Shown here piece by piece: positions 42,615 to 50,600 of a stretch of DNA of 64,000 nucleotides. The notes under the pieces are model-generated. The model did no database searches. It saw nothing but the letters and a program-made list of their open reading frames with translations, and was not told the DNA's origin. A program made the position numbers and the translations under genes. Source of the stretch: CAYGAG01 sp964347765. Its GTDB lineage: Archaea; Thermoproteota; Bathyarchaeia; Bathyarchaeales; Bathycorpusculaceae. The stretch covers positions 30,694 to 94,693 of the forward strand of contig CAYGAG010000004.1 of assembly GCA_964347765.1 (NCBI GenBank), read 5' to 3'. The first letter of the stretch is position 1. Every line of letters starts with the position of its first letter.

Positions 42615-43166
42615 TTGGCTAGGGTAACGCGAGAAATGGTGGAAAAAGCAGGTATCAATGTGGACGAGCTTCTTGAATTGCTAGTTAAGAATGCTGCAGC
42701 CGAGCTTACAACTTACTACTATTATACGATCCTTCGATGCAATCTAATAGGACTTGAAGGAGAAGGGATCAAGGAGATCGCAGAGACCGCTCGCATTGAG
42801 GATCGCAACCACTTTGAGGCTCTTGTTCCACGCATATACGAGTTAGGAGGCAAGCTTCCAGAAGATATGAAGACGTTCCATGACGTCTCAGCTTGTCCAC
42901 CCGCTGGACTGCCAAGAGACCCAACTAACACTATGGCAATGCTTAAGGTGTTGGTAGAAGCAGAGAGATGCGCAGTGCGTGGATATACCTACATCTGTAA
43001 CTTGACCGCGGGAAAGGATCATCGAACCTATGATCTGTCTCTGGCAATTCTTAACGAAGAAGTTGAGCATGAGTCTTGGTTCTCCGAATTCCTCGGTGAG
43101 GGTCCATCGGGCCACTTCATGCGTAGAGGCGAGACTTCACCGTTTGTCTCCAAGTTCCTCAGGTAG
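42615..43166 (+). CDS. Dps-like ferritin (DPSL, thioferritin type)
   Basis: 183 residues, four-helix ferritin-like protein. Diiron ligands are visible in ELTTYYYY, EDRNHFEAL, EAERCAVRGY and EEVEHESW. The conserved ACPPAGLPRDPT loop and the paired cysteines near ERC and YIC place it in the archaeal/anaerobe DPSL group, which uses peroxide to oxidise and store iron in a 12-mer. The TTG start is preceded by AGGTGA. A T7 run (43187) ends the gene. Neighbours are a ZIP metal carrier and a b5-like haem protein, consistent with metal and oxidative-stress control. Confidence 0.88.
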   Translation: MARVTREMVEKAGINVDELLELLVKNAAAELTTYYYYTILRCNLIGLEGEGIKEIAETARIEDRNHFEALVPRIYELGGKLPEDMKTFHDVSACPPAGLPRDPTNTMAMLKVLVEAERCAVRGYTYICNLTAGKDHRTYDLSLAILNEEVEHESWFSEFLGEGPSGHFMRRGETSPFVSKFLR

Positions 43167-43186
43167 GCCTTTTCTGCTCCTATCCC

Positions 43187-43193
43187 TTTTTTT
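43187..43193 (+). terminator. T7 terminator after the thioferritin gene
   Basis: Seven T preceded by TATCCC, 20 nt after the stop, a typical archaeal U-run terminator. Confidence 0.5.
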
Positions 43194-43227
43194 CAGATCT
43201 CACAAGTAACGCGTAACACTGATTCAT

Positions 43228-43986
43228 GTGTTCCATATGATTGAGGAAATAATCTGGCTTGGGTCTGTGGCCAGCTTAGCTGCGGGTTTAGCCACTGGTG
43301 CTGGAGCTCTGCCAGTGCTGTTCATCAAAGAGATTTCAGACAGATTTTTGGATGTCATGCTTGGATTCTCAGCTGGTGTTATGCTAGCAGCAACCTCATT
43401 CAGCCTGATAATTCCAGCCATTGATTTGAGTAGTCCCTGGGTTGCCGTCTTCGGGATCATCTTAAGCGCCCTTATACTTCATTTGATTGACCGCTCTATT
43501 CCTCACTTCCACCCAAAGCTGGGTGCAGAAGGCCCCTCTTCAGGGCTTCCACGCATTTGGCTATTTGTCCTTGCCATAACTATCCACAACTTCCCTGAAG
43601 GTTTAGCAGTGGGAGTCAGTTTCGGAATAGGAGACGTAGCAGCAGGACTGGTGATTGCCACAGCTATCGGCCTACAAAACATGCCCGAAGGACTTGCAGT
43701 CGCACTGCCGTTGTTGAGGGAGGGATACAGCAGACGCAAAAGCTTATGGTACGGAGCCTTGACGGGGCTAGTTGAACCTGTCGGGGGTCTGTTAGGTGTT
43801 GCATTAGTCTCGATTTTCCATCCTATTCTGCCTTGGGCGCTTGCTTTTGCGGCGGGTGCCATGCTTTTTGTCGTTAGCGATGAGATGATACCTGAAAGTC
43901 ACAGGAAAGGTTTTGAGAGAGAAGCAACCTTCGGATTGATAGCTGGATTTGTCATCATGATGCTATTGGACTGCCTATTCAATTGA
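43228..43986 (+). CDS. ZIP-family metal transporter
   Basis: 252 residues with eight predicted helices. The metal-site motifs are HNFPEGLAVGVSFG in helix four and NMPEGLAVALPL in helix five, as in ZupT/GufA-type ZIP proteins that import zinc, iron or manganese. The histidine-rich loop is short (HFHPK). Start GTG 43228 or ATG 43237. Same strand as, and 61 nt after, the thioferritin gene, but separated by a terminator. Confidence 0.9.
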   Translation: MFHMIEEIIWLGSVASLAAGLATGAGALPVLFIKEISDRFLDVMLGFSAGVMLAATSFSLIIPAIDLSSPWVAVFGIILSALILHLIDRSIPHFHPKLGAEGPSSGLPRIWLFVLAITIHNFPEGLAVGVSFGIGDVAAGLVIATAIGLQNMPEGLAVALPLLREGYSRRKSLWYGALTGLVEPVGGLLGVALVSIFHPILPWALAFAAGAMLFVVSDEMIPESHRKGFEREATFGLIAGFVIMMLLDCLFN

Positions 43987-44026
43987 CCAAGTCCTTCCCT
44001 TCCCCATATATAAGAGGATCAGATCC

Positions 44027-44269
44027 ATGAGGGAGTTCAACAAAGAAGAACTCGCCCAACACAACGGGAAACACGGAAAACCAGCCTATATAGCGTACAA
44101 TGGAAAGATATACGACGTGTCAACTAGTTTTCTTTGGAAAGATGGGAACCATCAGGTTCTTCACAACGCTGGCGTGGATTTGACGGATGCCTTGAAAAAA
44201 GCTCCACACAGCCACGATGTCGTCGAAAAGTTTCCGCTCATTGGTATCCTGCGATCGACAGTTGTCTAA
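44027..44269 (+). CDS. Cytochrome b5-like haem-binding protein
   Basis: 80 residues with the b5 fold: FNKEELAQHNG, YIAYNGKIYDVS, then WKDGNHQVLHNAGVDLT and APHSHDVVEKFPLIG. Histidines in GNHQVLH and HSH are the likely haem ligands, in the positions of the HPGG and second-helix histidines of classical b5. It is soluble and has no signal peptide or TM anchor. Forty nt after the ZIP gene, so possibly cotranscribed. The electron partner is unknown. Confidence 0.82.
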   Translation: MREFNKEELAQHNGKHGKPAYIAYNGKIYDVSTSFLWKDGNHQVLHNAGVDLTDALKKAPHSHDVVEKFPLIGILRSTVV

Positions 44270-44647
44270 TATGCAATCTAGACTATGAGAACGTGGGCAC
44301 CTGCGTTGGTTTTACCCGGGATACCATAACAGGCTAGTCAAAGTATTACTAAGAACCCTTGATTGCCCATTGTGGTATGAGAAACCTGATTTTTTGCGAA
44401 TGAATGAAAGCTTTTCATCTGCTCTTTGTCTGACAACTATTCCTGCTTTCAGATCATTGTCAGAAACAGAGGAATTTTGCTCCAAGAACTGGAAAGTCAC
44501 GCTGACTTAGATTCTAGTCGGATTCACACTTGAGCTAAAATCAAATGTTTCTGTAGTGCCGTTTTTCCCTGGTAGTCAAGAGGGAAAATTGTATTAGCCA
44601 GATAATCAGAGTACTTATAGATCACCTGTTGTGAGGAGGGAATTACG
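44270..44647. other. Intergenic region upstream of wrbA
   Basis: No supported gene; a 62-codon minus-strand frame (44312-44500) lacks start signals. TACTTATAG at 44612-44620 is the likely TATA box of the next gene, and GAGGAGGG at 44633-44640 its ribosome site. Confidence 0.4.
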
Positions 44648-45277
44648 TTGAATGAAAATACACCCAAGATCCTTGTCGTTTTCTATTCGATGTATGGTCA
44701 CATCTTCACAATGGCCAGAGCAGTAGCCGAAGGTATTCGTGAGGCGGGGGGCAGGCCAATTCTTAGAAAAGTTGCAGAGCTTGTTCCAGAACAATTTTGG
44801 ACTGAAGACGCTAGAAAGGTAAAAGACTTAATGAGGGATGTTCCCGTCGCTGATCCTCGTAAAGACCTAGATGATATCGAAGGAGTCATCGTAGGCACTC
44901 CCACTCGCTTCGGCAACATGTGTGCCCAGATGAGAAATTTTTGGGACCAAACAGGAGGAGCTTGGATGAAAGGCAATCTTATTGGTAAGCCAGCAGCAGC
45001 ATTCACCAGCTCGAATAATCAACATGGCGGACAAGAAACAACCATTATCTCAACCCACTTCACACTTCTGCATCATGGCTTTGTTGTGGTTGGATTACCC
45101 TACTCCTTCGAGGAACAAATGACGATGAAAGAAATTTCAGGTGGATCACCCTATGGAGCCTCAACTGTTGCTGGAAGTGGTCCACCCTACAGACGAACGC
45201 CGACGGCTAACGAATTGAAAATGGCAAAGGACTTAGGGAAACACTTGACAAAGATTGCTGGAAGATTATCATCCTGA
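44648..45277 (+). CDS. wrbA: WrbA-type NAD(P)H:quinone oxidoreductase
   Basis: 209 residues, flavodoxin fold. FMN-binding loops are VFYSMYGHIFTMA near the start, GTPTRFGNMCAQMRNFWDQTG, and FTSSNNQHGGQETT. WrbA proteins reduce quinones by two electrons and protect against redox cycling. The start is TTG at 44648 with GAGGAGGG 8 nt upstream; an ATG three residues later is possible. Confidence 0.9.
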   Translation: MNENTPKILVVFYSMYGHIFTMARAVAEGIREAGGRPILRKVAELVPEQFWTEDARKVKDLMRDVPVADPRKDLDDIEGVIVGTPTRFGNMCAQMRNFWDQTGGAWMKGNLIGKPAAAFTSSNNQHGGQETTIISTHFTLLHHGFVVVGLPYSFEEQMTMKEISGGSPYGASTVAGSGPPYRRTPTANELKMAKDLGKHLTKIAGRLSS

Positions 45278-45404
45278 ACCTCTTTGAAGATGTCGCCGCA
45301 ACTTCCTCTTTCTCTTCCTTGAACGCTCGACCAGCCTAAAGCTGAGTGAAACATTGCCTTCCGGAACTAGAAGCTTTCCCTAGCGCTCGACTTTCATTTG
45401 GCAG

Positions 45405-45881
45405 TCAAATTTCCGCCAAGGATTTTTGATAGTCTACGACCACATAGTTTGTGCCTTTCTGAAGCACTCTGTGACCTTCTTCTTCCAAAAACTCTTTTTG
45501 GTGTTCCACGCCGCCCGGATACTTTGGATTTATGATGCCGCCCCTTTTGAGAGTGCGCCAGTACGATGTTGTATCTTTCTTGCCTTGTTGCTTTTGCTCT
45601 TCTGCGGCTTCAGCTGCAACTCTGGCAAAGATACCGCTGGTTAAAGGGCAACAGATGGTTGCGCCGTGCTTTTTGGCGAGAGCTGCTCGGATGTGATTTA
45701 TTGTAGTTACCTTGCCTTTTCTCACTTTCCGCATTAGTTCATCTACTTCTAAAGGGGCCGGGATGACTACTGTCCCCGTGGCACCCCATCGCTTACTCAG
45801 TTTTTCTGTAATGTTCTCCACTCTAGGGAAGTCCTTGCTGTCATGTAGTTTTTCTGTCCAGCTTTTTTTTCTATAAGGCAA
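45405..45881 (-). CDS. MGMT-like (methyltransferase-domain-related) protein
   Basis: 158 residues. The central part (KGKVTTINHIRAALAKKHGA, then TICCPLTSGIFARVAAEAAEE) follows the layout of O6-methylguanine methyltransferase DNA-binding domains, annotated widely as MGMT family, but the active-site PCHR is absent, the pair CC occupying a nearby place. The C-terminal YWRTLKRGGIINPKYPGG is conserved in this subgroup. It may bind alkylated DNA without repairing it directly, as alkyltransferase-like proteins do. Confidence 0.7.
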   Translation of the reverse strand: MPYRKKSWTEKLHDSKDFPRVENITEKLSKRWGATGTVVIPAPLEVDELMRKVRKGKVTTINHIRAALAKKHGATICCPLTSGIFARVAAEAAEEQKQQGKKDTTSYWRTLKRGGIINPKYPGGVEHQKEFLEEEGHRVLQKGTNYVVVDYQKSLAEI

Positions 45882-46028
45882 AACTCACTCACTGAACTAC
45901 TCGTCAATCACTGTTTTAATAAGTCTTCGGGGCGAAGATGGTTCGCAATATCTATCCTAACATGTATGAGGGGCGGTTTTTCCCCTTGCAGAAGTATTTG
46001 GTAAAGCAGAAACCTACCAAAGCAATTT

Positions 46029-46784
46029 TTAGCCCTTGCAGGCTTCGACTTGCACACTCGTTATTTTTCCTTCCAACTCTTGAGAAACATCTATGGTGTA
46101 GGTTGATTCAGAGACAATCTTAACGTCTTTGAACCCTGCTCTTTCTATCGTGTCAAGATACTCACTTTTTTGAAGTGCACCAGCAATGCATCCTGCCCAA
46201 GCGTCAAAGCTTCTCCTAACATCTTCGGGCAAGTCTCCTTCAGTGACGAGATCAGAAATCATAATTCTCCCACCGGGCTTCAAAACTCTATATGCCTCAT
46301 GAAATACTCTCTGCTTGTCTGGAGACAGGTTGATCACACAATTACTGATAACAACATCCACAGTTTGGTCTTCAAGTGGTAGGTTTTCTATTTCACCGAG
46401 CCTAAACTCGACATTGTCATAACCATACCTTTTGGCGGAGTCCGTGGCTCTGTTGATCATCTCTTCTGTCATGTCAACTCCAAATATCTTTCCACTTGAC
46501 CCAACCTTCTTAGCAGCCAAAAACACATCGATTCCGCCTCCAGATCCTAGATCTAAGACGACCTCTCCTTCTTTCAGACTAGCTAGCGCAACAGGATTCC
46601 CACAACCTAAACCCATGCTTGAGGCTTCCGGTACGCTTTTCAAGTCCTTCAGAGAGTAACCTATTCGCAGAGCCGTATCTGCTACCGATGGACCGCAACT
46701 ACACGATGAACAACAGGATGTCTCACTCTTCGCTATCTCACCGTATCTTTTCTTCACAAATTCTTTAATCTCTTTTTCTTCCAT
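46029..46784 (-). CDS. arsM: Arsenite S-adenosylmethionine methyltransferase
   Basis: 251 residues from ATG 46784 (the frame is open to 46877 but that part overlaps the divergent promoters). SAM motif I is VLDLGSGGGID. The three cysteines of ArsM are present: C61 in GLGCGNP, C149 in ISNCVINL, C199 in WAGCIAGAL. Four more cysteines cluster at residues 24-30 (CCSSCSC), a possible arsenic-loading site. ArsM methylates arsenite to volatile or less retained forms. It is divergent from a PadR regulator across 81 nt containing a repeated operator-like motif. Confidence 0.9.
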   Translation of the reverse strand: MEEKEIKEFVKKRYGEIAKSETSCCSSCSCGPSVADTALRIGYSLKDLKSVPEASSMGLGCGNPVALASLKEGEVVLDLGSGGGIDVFLAAKKVGSSGKIFGVDMTEEMINRATDSAKRYGYDNVEFRLGEIENLPLEDQTVDVVISNCVINLSPDKQRVFHEAYRVLKPGGRIMISDLVTEGDLPEDVRRSFDAWAGCIAGALQKSEYLDTIERAGFKDVKIVSESTYTIDVSQELEGKITSVQVEACKG

Positions 46785-46802
46785 TTTTCTTAGCACTCTT
46801 TT

Positions 46803-46858
46803 TATTGGATGTCCTATATATCGCTGAGGAAATATATAAATATATTGGATGCCCAATA
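46803..46858. promoter_or_regulatory. Divergent arsM/padR promoters with repeated operator motif
   Basis: TATTGGATGTCC at 46803-46814 and TATTGGATGCCCAATA at 46843-46858 share ten of eleven leading bases. The second is a dyad with perfect 6-bp arms (TATTGG/CCAATA). Each copy lies between a TATA element (46813-46821 reading leftwards for arsM; 46831-46842 rightwards for padR) and the expected transcription start. Binding there would block both promoters. The likely binder is the PadR protein itself. Confidence 0.6.
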
Positions 46859-46865
46859 ATAATAT

Positions 46866-47198
46866 ATGGAAGAGCAATGTTGTCCAGAAACTCCAGACTG
46901 CTGTGATATGCGTGGAATGCTCTCCTTTTACATACTTTGGCTCCTGTCAAAAGAGCCCATGAATGGGCAAGAAATCTCCAAAGAGCTTGGAAAAAGAAGA
47001 GGCACTAACCCAACCCCAGGAACTCTATACCCCGCGCTGAGAGAACTTAGGACAAAGGGGCTGGTTGAGATGGAAAGAAAGGGGAGAAGGACCATCTACA
47101 CGCTATCAGAGAACGGTAGAGAAGGACTCGAAAAAGCTTGCAAATATTTCTGTAACGCTTTTGGAGAGATCTTTCAGGAATATGGGAAAAAACAATAA
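46866..47198 (+). CDS. PadR-family regulator with cysteine pairs, candidate arsenic sensor
   Basis: 110 residues. The winged helix is classical PadR: LSFYILWLLSKEPMNGQEIS, TPGTLYPALRELRTKGLVE, then a wing and TLSENGREGLEKA. The N-terminal tail carries two vicinal cysteine pairs, C5-C6 and C12-C13 (CCPETPDCC), and the last helix has C92 and C96. Vicinal thiols are standard ligands for trivalent arsenic. It starts 8 nt after the operator dyad and is probably leaderless and autoregulated. Divergent from arsM. Confidence 0.85.
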   Translation: MEEQCCPETPDCCDMRGMLSFYILWLLSKEPMNGQEISKELGKRRGTNPTPGTLYPALRELRTKGLVEMERKGRRTIYTLSENGREGLEKACKYFCNAFGEIFQEYGKKQ

Positions 47199-47325
47199 GA
47201 AGAAGCTTTGACTGAGTCTAGATGATGGCTAATCTTCTGCAGATTCAACAGCAGACTTGTGCCTTTTGGCATTTTGGAGCACGGAAGGATGTCGAGAGAG
47301 AAACTGTGGGCCTTAGCTTACATCC

Positions 47326-47934
47326 CTAAAACCTTGGTATTAACATTGGCACTCTATTTTCATAATTTTGGTATTCCTTGGTAAACTCTCTTATGAGCTC
47401 CTTCTCCTCCTTTCTTGAAATGATATAGATAAGCACAATCATCAAAGGAGTCAGAAGCAAGGAGTATAAAGCGGATAACAAGAAAGAAATGCCTATATGA
47501 GCTAGCAATCCCCCAAGATATTGTGGATGTCTAACAATCGAATAAGCTCCGGTTATAACGATTTTCTCTGTTCTATGAATTTCGGCCGCTTTTAGTGTTA
47601 CATCTTTTACGCCATTGATGGCAAGCCAAGCACCTGGAACGAGAATTGGCACACCAATTATCACGTGCACCAGAGGAATTGAAAAACCGTCTACGGATAA
47701 TAATGCTGTCAGATTGTGGAGGATCGGAACAATAAATTTAGGTTGAGGTGAAAACCAGATTCCCATCCAAAAGAAGAAGAGACCCCATCCTGAAATCAAA
47801 CCGCAAATCTCTCCTATTCTTGTTCCCTTCTCTTTTCCAAACTTCTCTTGAAGTTTTAGGTGTTCAACTGACAAGAAATGAATCGGTATCGTCGAAATTG
47901 CACCTAGTACGCAGATAGGAAGCCAGAAATACAT
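47326..47934 (-). CDS. Isoprenylcysteine/phospholipid methyltransferase-like membrane protein
   Basis: 202 residues, five or so helices. The C-terminal signature GAYSIVRHPQYLGGLLAHIG, followed by EEKELIREFTKEYQNYENRVP, is that of the PEMT/ICMT family of integral-membrane SAM methyltransferases. The substrate could be a lipid, an isoprenyl cysteine or another hydrophobic molecule. It follows the arsenic genes on the opposite strand to padR; no direct link is evident. Confidence 0.75.
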   Translation of the reverse strand: MYFWLPICVLGAISTIPIHFLSVEHLKLQEKFGKEKGTRIGEICGLISGWGLFFFWMGIWFSPQPKFIVPILHNLTALLSVDGFSIPLVHVIIGVPILVPGAWLAINGVKDVTLKAAEIHRTEKIVITGAYSIVRHPQYLGGLLAHIGISFLLSALYSLLLTPLMIVLIYIISRKEEKELIREFTKEYQNYENRVPMLIPRF

Positions 47935-48088
47935 TTAGCATCCTTCATTTTCATCGCAATTAGCTAAGAGTGCTCGATGTAATTTCTTTCTTTCGCAGAA
48001 GATGAGCTGTTCCATTACGTAGAATTGTGAGTTGTTTGAGGATTACGCAATTTCGAGAGAATCTCAGAATCTGTAAGGTTTCAAAACT

Positions 48089-48405
48089 GTGAGAATTGTT
48101 GTCCTCGCAGTCTTGGTCCTCTGCATTGGAGTTACTTTAACATTCTAACGCCTCTCCCACGTGGAGACAGACGTCTCTGATAGGGTGATTGTCTATAGAG
48201 GTTGGCCATTTTATTGGATGATAGGACCATGGTTGTATTGGAGTCTACCATCCCGTCTTATACATTTGATTTCGGATTCATGAACCTCTTGGTTGACTTT
48301 GTTTTCTGGCTTACGCTTTGCCTACCCTCATTTGTGTCAGCAAGCCATCTACAGACGCACGCTTTCACTATTCTTCTTGAAAGACACCCTCCCAGCCCTC
48401 CTTAA
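48089..48405 (+). pseudogene. Degraded small membrane-protein gene
   Basis: From GTG 48089 the frame gives a hydrophobic leader (MRIVVLAVLVLCIGVTLTF), then TAA at 48146. The same frame continues with VSDRVIVYRGWPFYWMIGP. A shift to another register near 48240 gives FGFMNLLVDFVFWLTLCLPS. Together these make a plausible two-helix protein interrupted by one stop and one frameshift. Its 3' end overlaps the CDF gene on the other strand. Confidence 0.5.
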
Positions 48406-48973
48406 TCAAGAAGGGGATCAATAATAGAGCGGCCGCGGGATCAGCCCACCACCATCCAAAGAGGGCGTTGAACCCAAGACCCAAGAGCACGGTCAGATCT
48501 TGCAGGTCGCATATCAAACTCTGTAAGGCTTCAGCCCGAAGGGCGCGAGATCCTAACCGTTCTGCTATTCCGGTCTTCGCCCGAAACAGTATAGTCATCA
48601 GAAGTGCACTTGAAACCACTAGCGCGATGCCCAGACGACTTTCTTGAGGTTCGGGAAGCCATCCTATAAGAACAGTCAGAGACTGGACGAAGATATATGT
48701 TGCCAACAGAAAAAATGTGATTCCCACAAGCCTCATTGCCTTGGCTTCGGCGAATTCTTCCTCCTCTTTCCCCCATTCCCGACCTAAGCGCCATATCAGA
48801 ACCCCTCCAGCAAAGAGCTCTATCAAGCTGTCCAGCCCAAAGGCAAGGAGAGCTATACTGCCCGAATTCACACCTAACCACAATGCCACCATGACTTCAA
48901 ATGCATTCCAAGCTTCCCCTATCCAGACAAGTCGCAGGGCTCGTCGCCGAAGCTCATTCCAAATAGTCAACAA
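48368..48973 (-). CDS. Cation-efflux (CDF-like) membrane protein
   Basis: 201 residues with five or six helices and the CDF transmembrane pattern: AWNAFEVMVALWLG, GSIALLAFGLDSLIELFAGG (metal-site D in helix two), SRALRAEALQSLICDLQDLTV and WWWADPAAALLLI (aspartates of the second site). The C-terminal cytosolic domain is missing, so it is a short member. It probably exports divalent metal ions. It overlaps the winged-helix gene upstream by 20 nt; the two form a regulator-transporter operon. Confidence 0.82.
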   Translation of the reverse strand: MLTIWNELRRRALRLVWIGEAWNAFEVMVALWLGVNSGSIALLAFGLDSLIELFAGGVLIWRLGREWGKEEEEFAEAKAMRLVGITFFLLATYIFVQSLTVLIGWLPEPQESRLGIALVVSSALLMTILFRAKTGIAERLGSRALRAEALQSLICDLQDLTVLLGLGFNALFGWWWADPAAALLLIPFLIKEGWEGVFQEE

Positions 48974-49247
48974 CCTGACCTTCTCGTGTGAGCTTGTAGA
49001 TCATCTTTCCTTTATTGATGGTCCCTTCTACACAAGAGCCATGCTCTAACACGCTTAAATGCCATTTAAGAGTCTCAGCGTCCAATCCAACTCTCGAATG
49101 GAGATCTTCAACAGTTTCACAACCTTCTTTTAGAGCCCGGAGGATTTCTCGTCTCACAGGGCTGTTGATCGCTCTCAAGTAGCGTGTATGATATCTCTTT
49201 GTTTTCTCGATCGATCTACTGATTATCTTGGAGTCCTTCTCCGGCAA
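48954..49247 (-). CDS. ArsR-type winged-helix regulator
   Basis: 97 residues. The helix-turn-helix is INSPVRREILRALKEG then TVEDLHSRVGLDAETLKWHL, with the wing at INKGKMIYKLTREG. It resembles ArsR/HTH_20 regulators, with cysteines at CETV and GSCVEG that might sense metal. It overlaps the CDF gene start by 20 nt, so it probably controls that exporter. Confidence 0.78.
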   Translation of the reverse strand: MPEKDSKIISRSIEKTKRYHTRYLRAINSPVRREILRALKEGCETVEDLHSRVGLDAETLKWHLSVLEHGSCVEGTINKGKMIYKLTREGQVVDYLE

Positions 49248-49334
49248 AGCGAATCACACAGTTATATCGCGCTCACAATGCGTAATCACGTAATGATGTT
49301 TAAGGTCTTTTCTCTTCAAACGGAGTGAAATTGG

Positions 49335-49454
49335 ATGATATCCACACAGGATGGAGCATTCAACCGAACCCTACTTAAAGGAACAAACAACATCCGATTT
49401 GCATCTGAGACTGTACTCCGTGCATTTTCAATCCTTACTGCCTATGACACATGA
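49335..49454 (+). CDS. Possible small protein with good ribosome site
   Basis: 39 residues from ATG 49335 to TGA 49454. GGAGTGA lies 7 nt upstream, well placed. The sequence (NRTLLKGTNNIRFASETVLR and a short hydrophobic end) matches no family I know. It lies between the divergent HTH and VOC genes and could be a leader peptide. Confidence 0.3.
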   Translation: MISTQDGAFNRTLLKGTNNIRFASETVLRAFSILTAYDT

Positions 49455-49523
49455 AAGAGGCCCAGATTGAAAGAAACACATATGAGCATGCGAGCAGTGC
49501 ATGTAATTTTCTAAGGTGGTCTG

Positions 49524-49925
49524 ATGCCAAAAGTTGTCCATTTTGAAATCAATGCTAAGAAGCCTGAACTATTAGCAGAATTCTATCAGAAGGTGTTCGG
49601 CTGGAAGATTGGGAAGTGGGAAGGCCCTGTTGATTACTGGCTCATCACGACTGGTAGGAACGACGAACCTAGAATGGATGGAGGTCTGCCAGAAAGAACC
49701 AATGCTGAACCTTCTACCGTAAACACCATTGACATCCTATCAGTCGATGAATTCACAAAGAAAGCTGAAATGAATGGTGGAACAGTAGTCTCACCCAAGC
49801 CTGCTGTTTCAGGGGGTGGCTACATGGTTTACTTTAAAGACCCAGAAGGAAACGTCTTCGGTATGATGGAAGAGGACCCTTCAGCTCAACAGTGTGAAAT
49901 CAAAGAGTGCTTACTTGAGGACTAA
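49524..49925 (+). CDS. VOC-family (glyoxalase-like) protein
   Basis: 133 residues in the vicinal oxygen chelate fold: two beta-alpha-beta-beta-beta modules, with VVHFEINAKKPELLAEFYQK at the start, GWKIGKW, and YMVYFKDPEGNVFGMME at the end. H5 and the terminal E are metal-ligand candidates. Substrate unknown. The AAGGTGGTC before the ATG is a good ribosome site. The iron-sulfur gene starts 4 nt after its stop, so the two are likely coexpressed. Confidence 0.85.
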   Translation: MPKVVHFEINAKKPELLAEFYQKVFGWKIGKWEGPVDYWLITTGRNDEPRMDGGLPERTNAEPSTVNTIDILSVDEFTKKAEMNGGTVVSPKPAVSGGGYMVYFKDPEGNVFGMMEEDPSAQQCEIKECLLED

Positions 49926-49929
49926 GATC

Positions 49930-50565
49930 ATGGGGAAAAATGACTGGACGAAAAAGGAACTGATAGGAGAGGTCAGTTCTCATACAGCGGTCACCATCCC
50001 GGTCAACACGCAAGTAGAGGCCCAGCAAAGAATTCTTGACCTTTCAGAAATGAAGCGTCTAATGGAAGATGCGCAGTTGATCGCGCTAGGTGAATGCTAC
50101 TGCAGGAAGAAATACCAGAAATGCGACGGCCCTATTGATGTATGTCTCAATCTGGACAAGGAAGCTGAGGATTTCATAGCCAAAGGACTGGCAAAGAAAG
50201 TCAGTCTAGACGAAGCACTTGAAGCACTGAAACGTTCTCACAAAGCAGGACTTGTTCATATCGCCTACACCTTCAAAGAAAAGGAGAAACCAGAGGTAAT
50301 TTGCAGTTGTTGTTCATGTTGCTGCCATTCTATGAGCGCACTGGTCAGATTTGGAATGCCTGATGCTGTTTTTGAAAGCAAATACATCGCAACTAACAAT
50401 TCTGAAACATGCGTAGGCTGCGGCACTTGTGTTGAGAGATGTCAGTTCAGGGCTAGGCACTTGAAGGATAAGGAGATGTTTTTTGACAGTTCTAGATGTT
50501 TTGGTTGCGGCCTCTGTGTGAGTGCATGCCCTACTCAGTCAATCTCTCTAATAGAACGTGAATAA
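49930..50565 (+). CDS. 4Fe-4S protein with cysteine-rich middle
   Basis: 211 residues from ATG 49930 (the frame is open to 49894). The N-terminal half carries GECYCRKKYQKCDGPIDVC and ICSCCSCCCHSM, an unusual density of cysteines that could hold a further cluster; the C-terminal half is a two-cluster ferredoxin (CVGCGTCVERCQ and CFGCGLCVSACP). Similar proteins occur in anaerobic archaea and bacteria near reductases. Electron donor and acceptor are unknown. It follows the VOC gene at 4 nt. Confidence 0.8.
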   Translation: MGKNDWTKKELIGEVSSHTAVTIPVNTQVEAQQRILDLSEMKRLMEDAQLIALGECYCRKKYQKCDGPIDVCLNLDKEAEDFIAKGLAKKVSLDEALEALKRSHKAGLVHIAYTFKEKEKPEVICSCCSCCCHSMSALVRFGMPDAVFESKYIATNNSETCVGCGTCVERCQFRARHLKDKEMFFDSSRCFGCGLCVSACPTQSISLIERE

Positions 50566-50600
50566 GCATGATTGTGCTTAAATAGGCCTAATGAAGCTGA

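Noticed and set aside
44270..44337. Plus-strand frame with CLICNLDYENVGTC after the b5 gene
   Set aside because: No start codon; it overlaps the b5 gene in another register and ends after a few residues.
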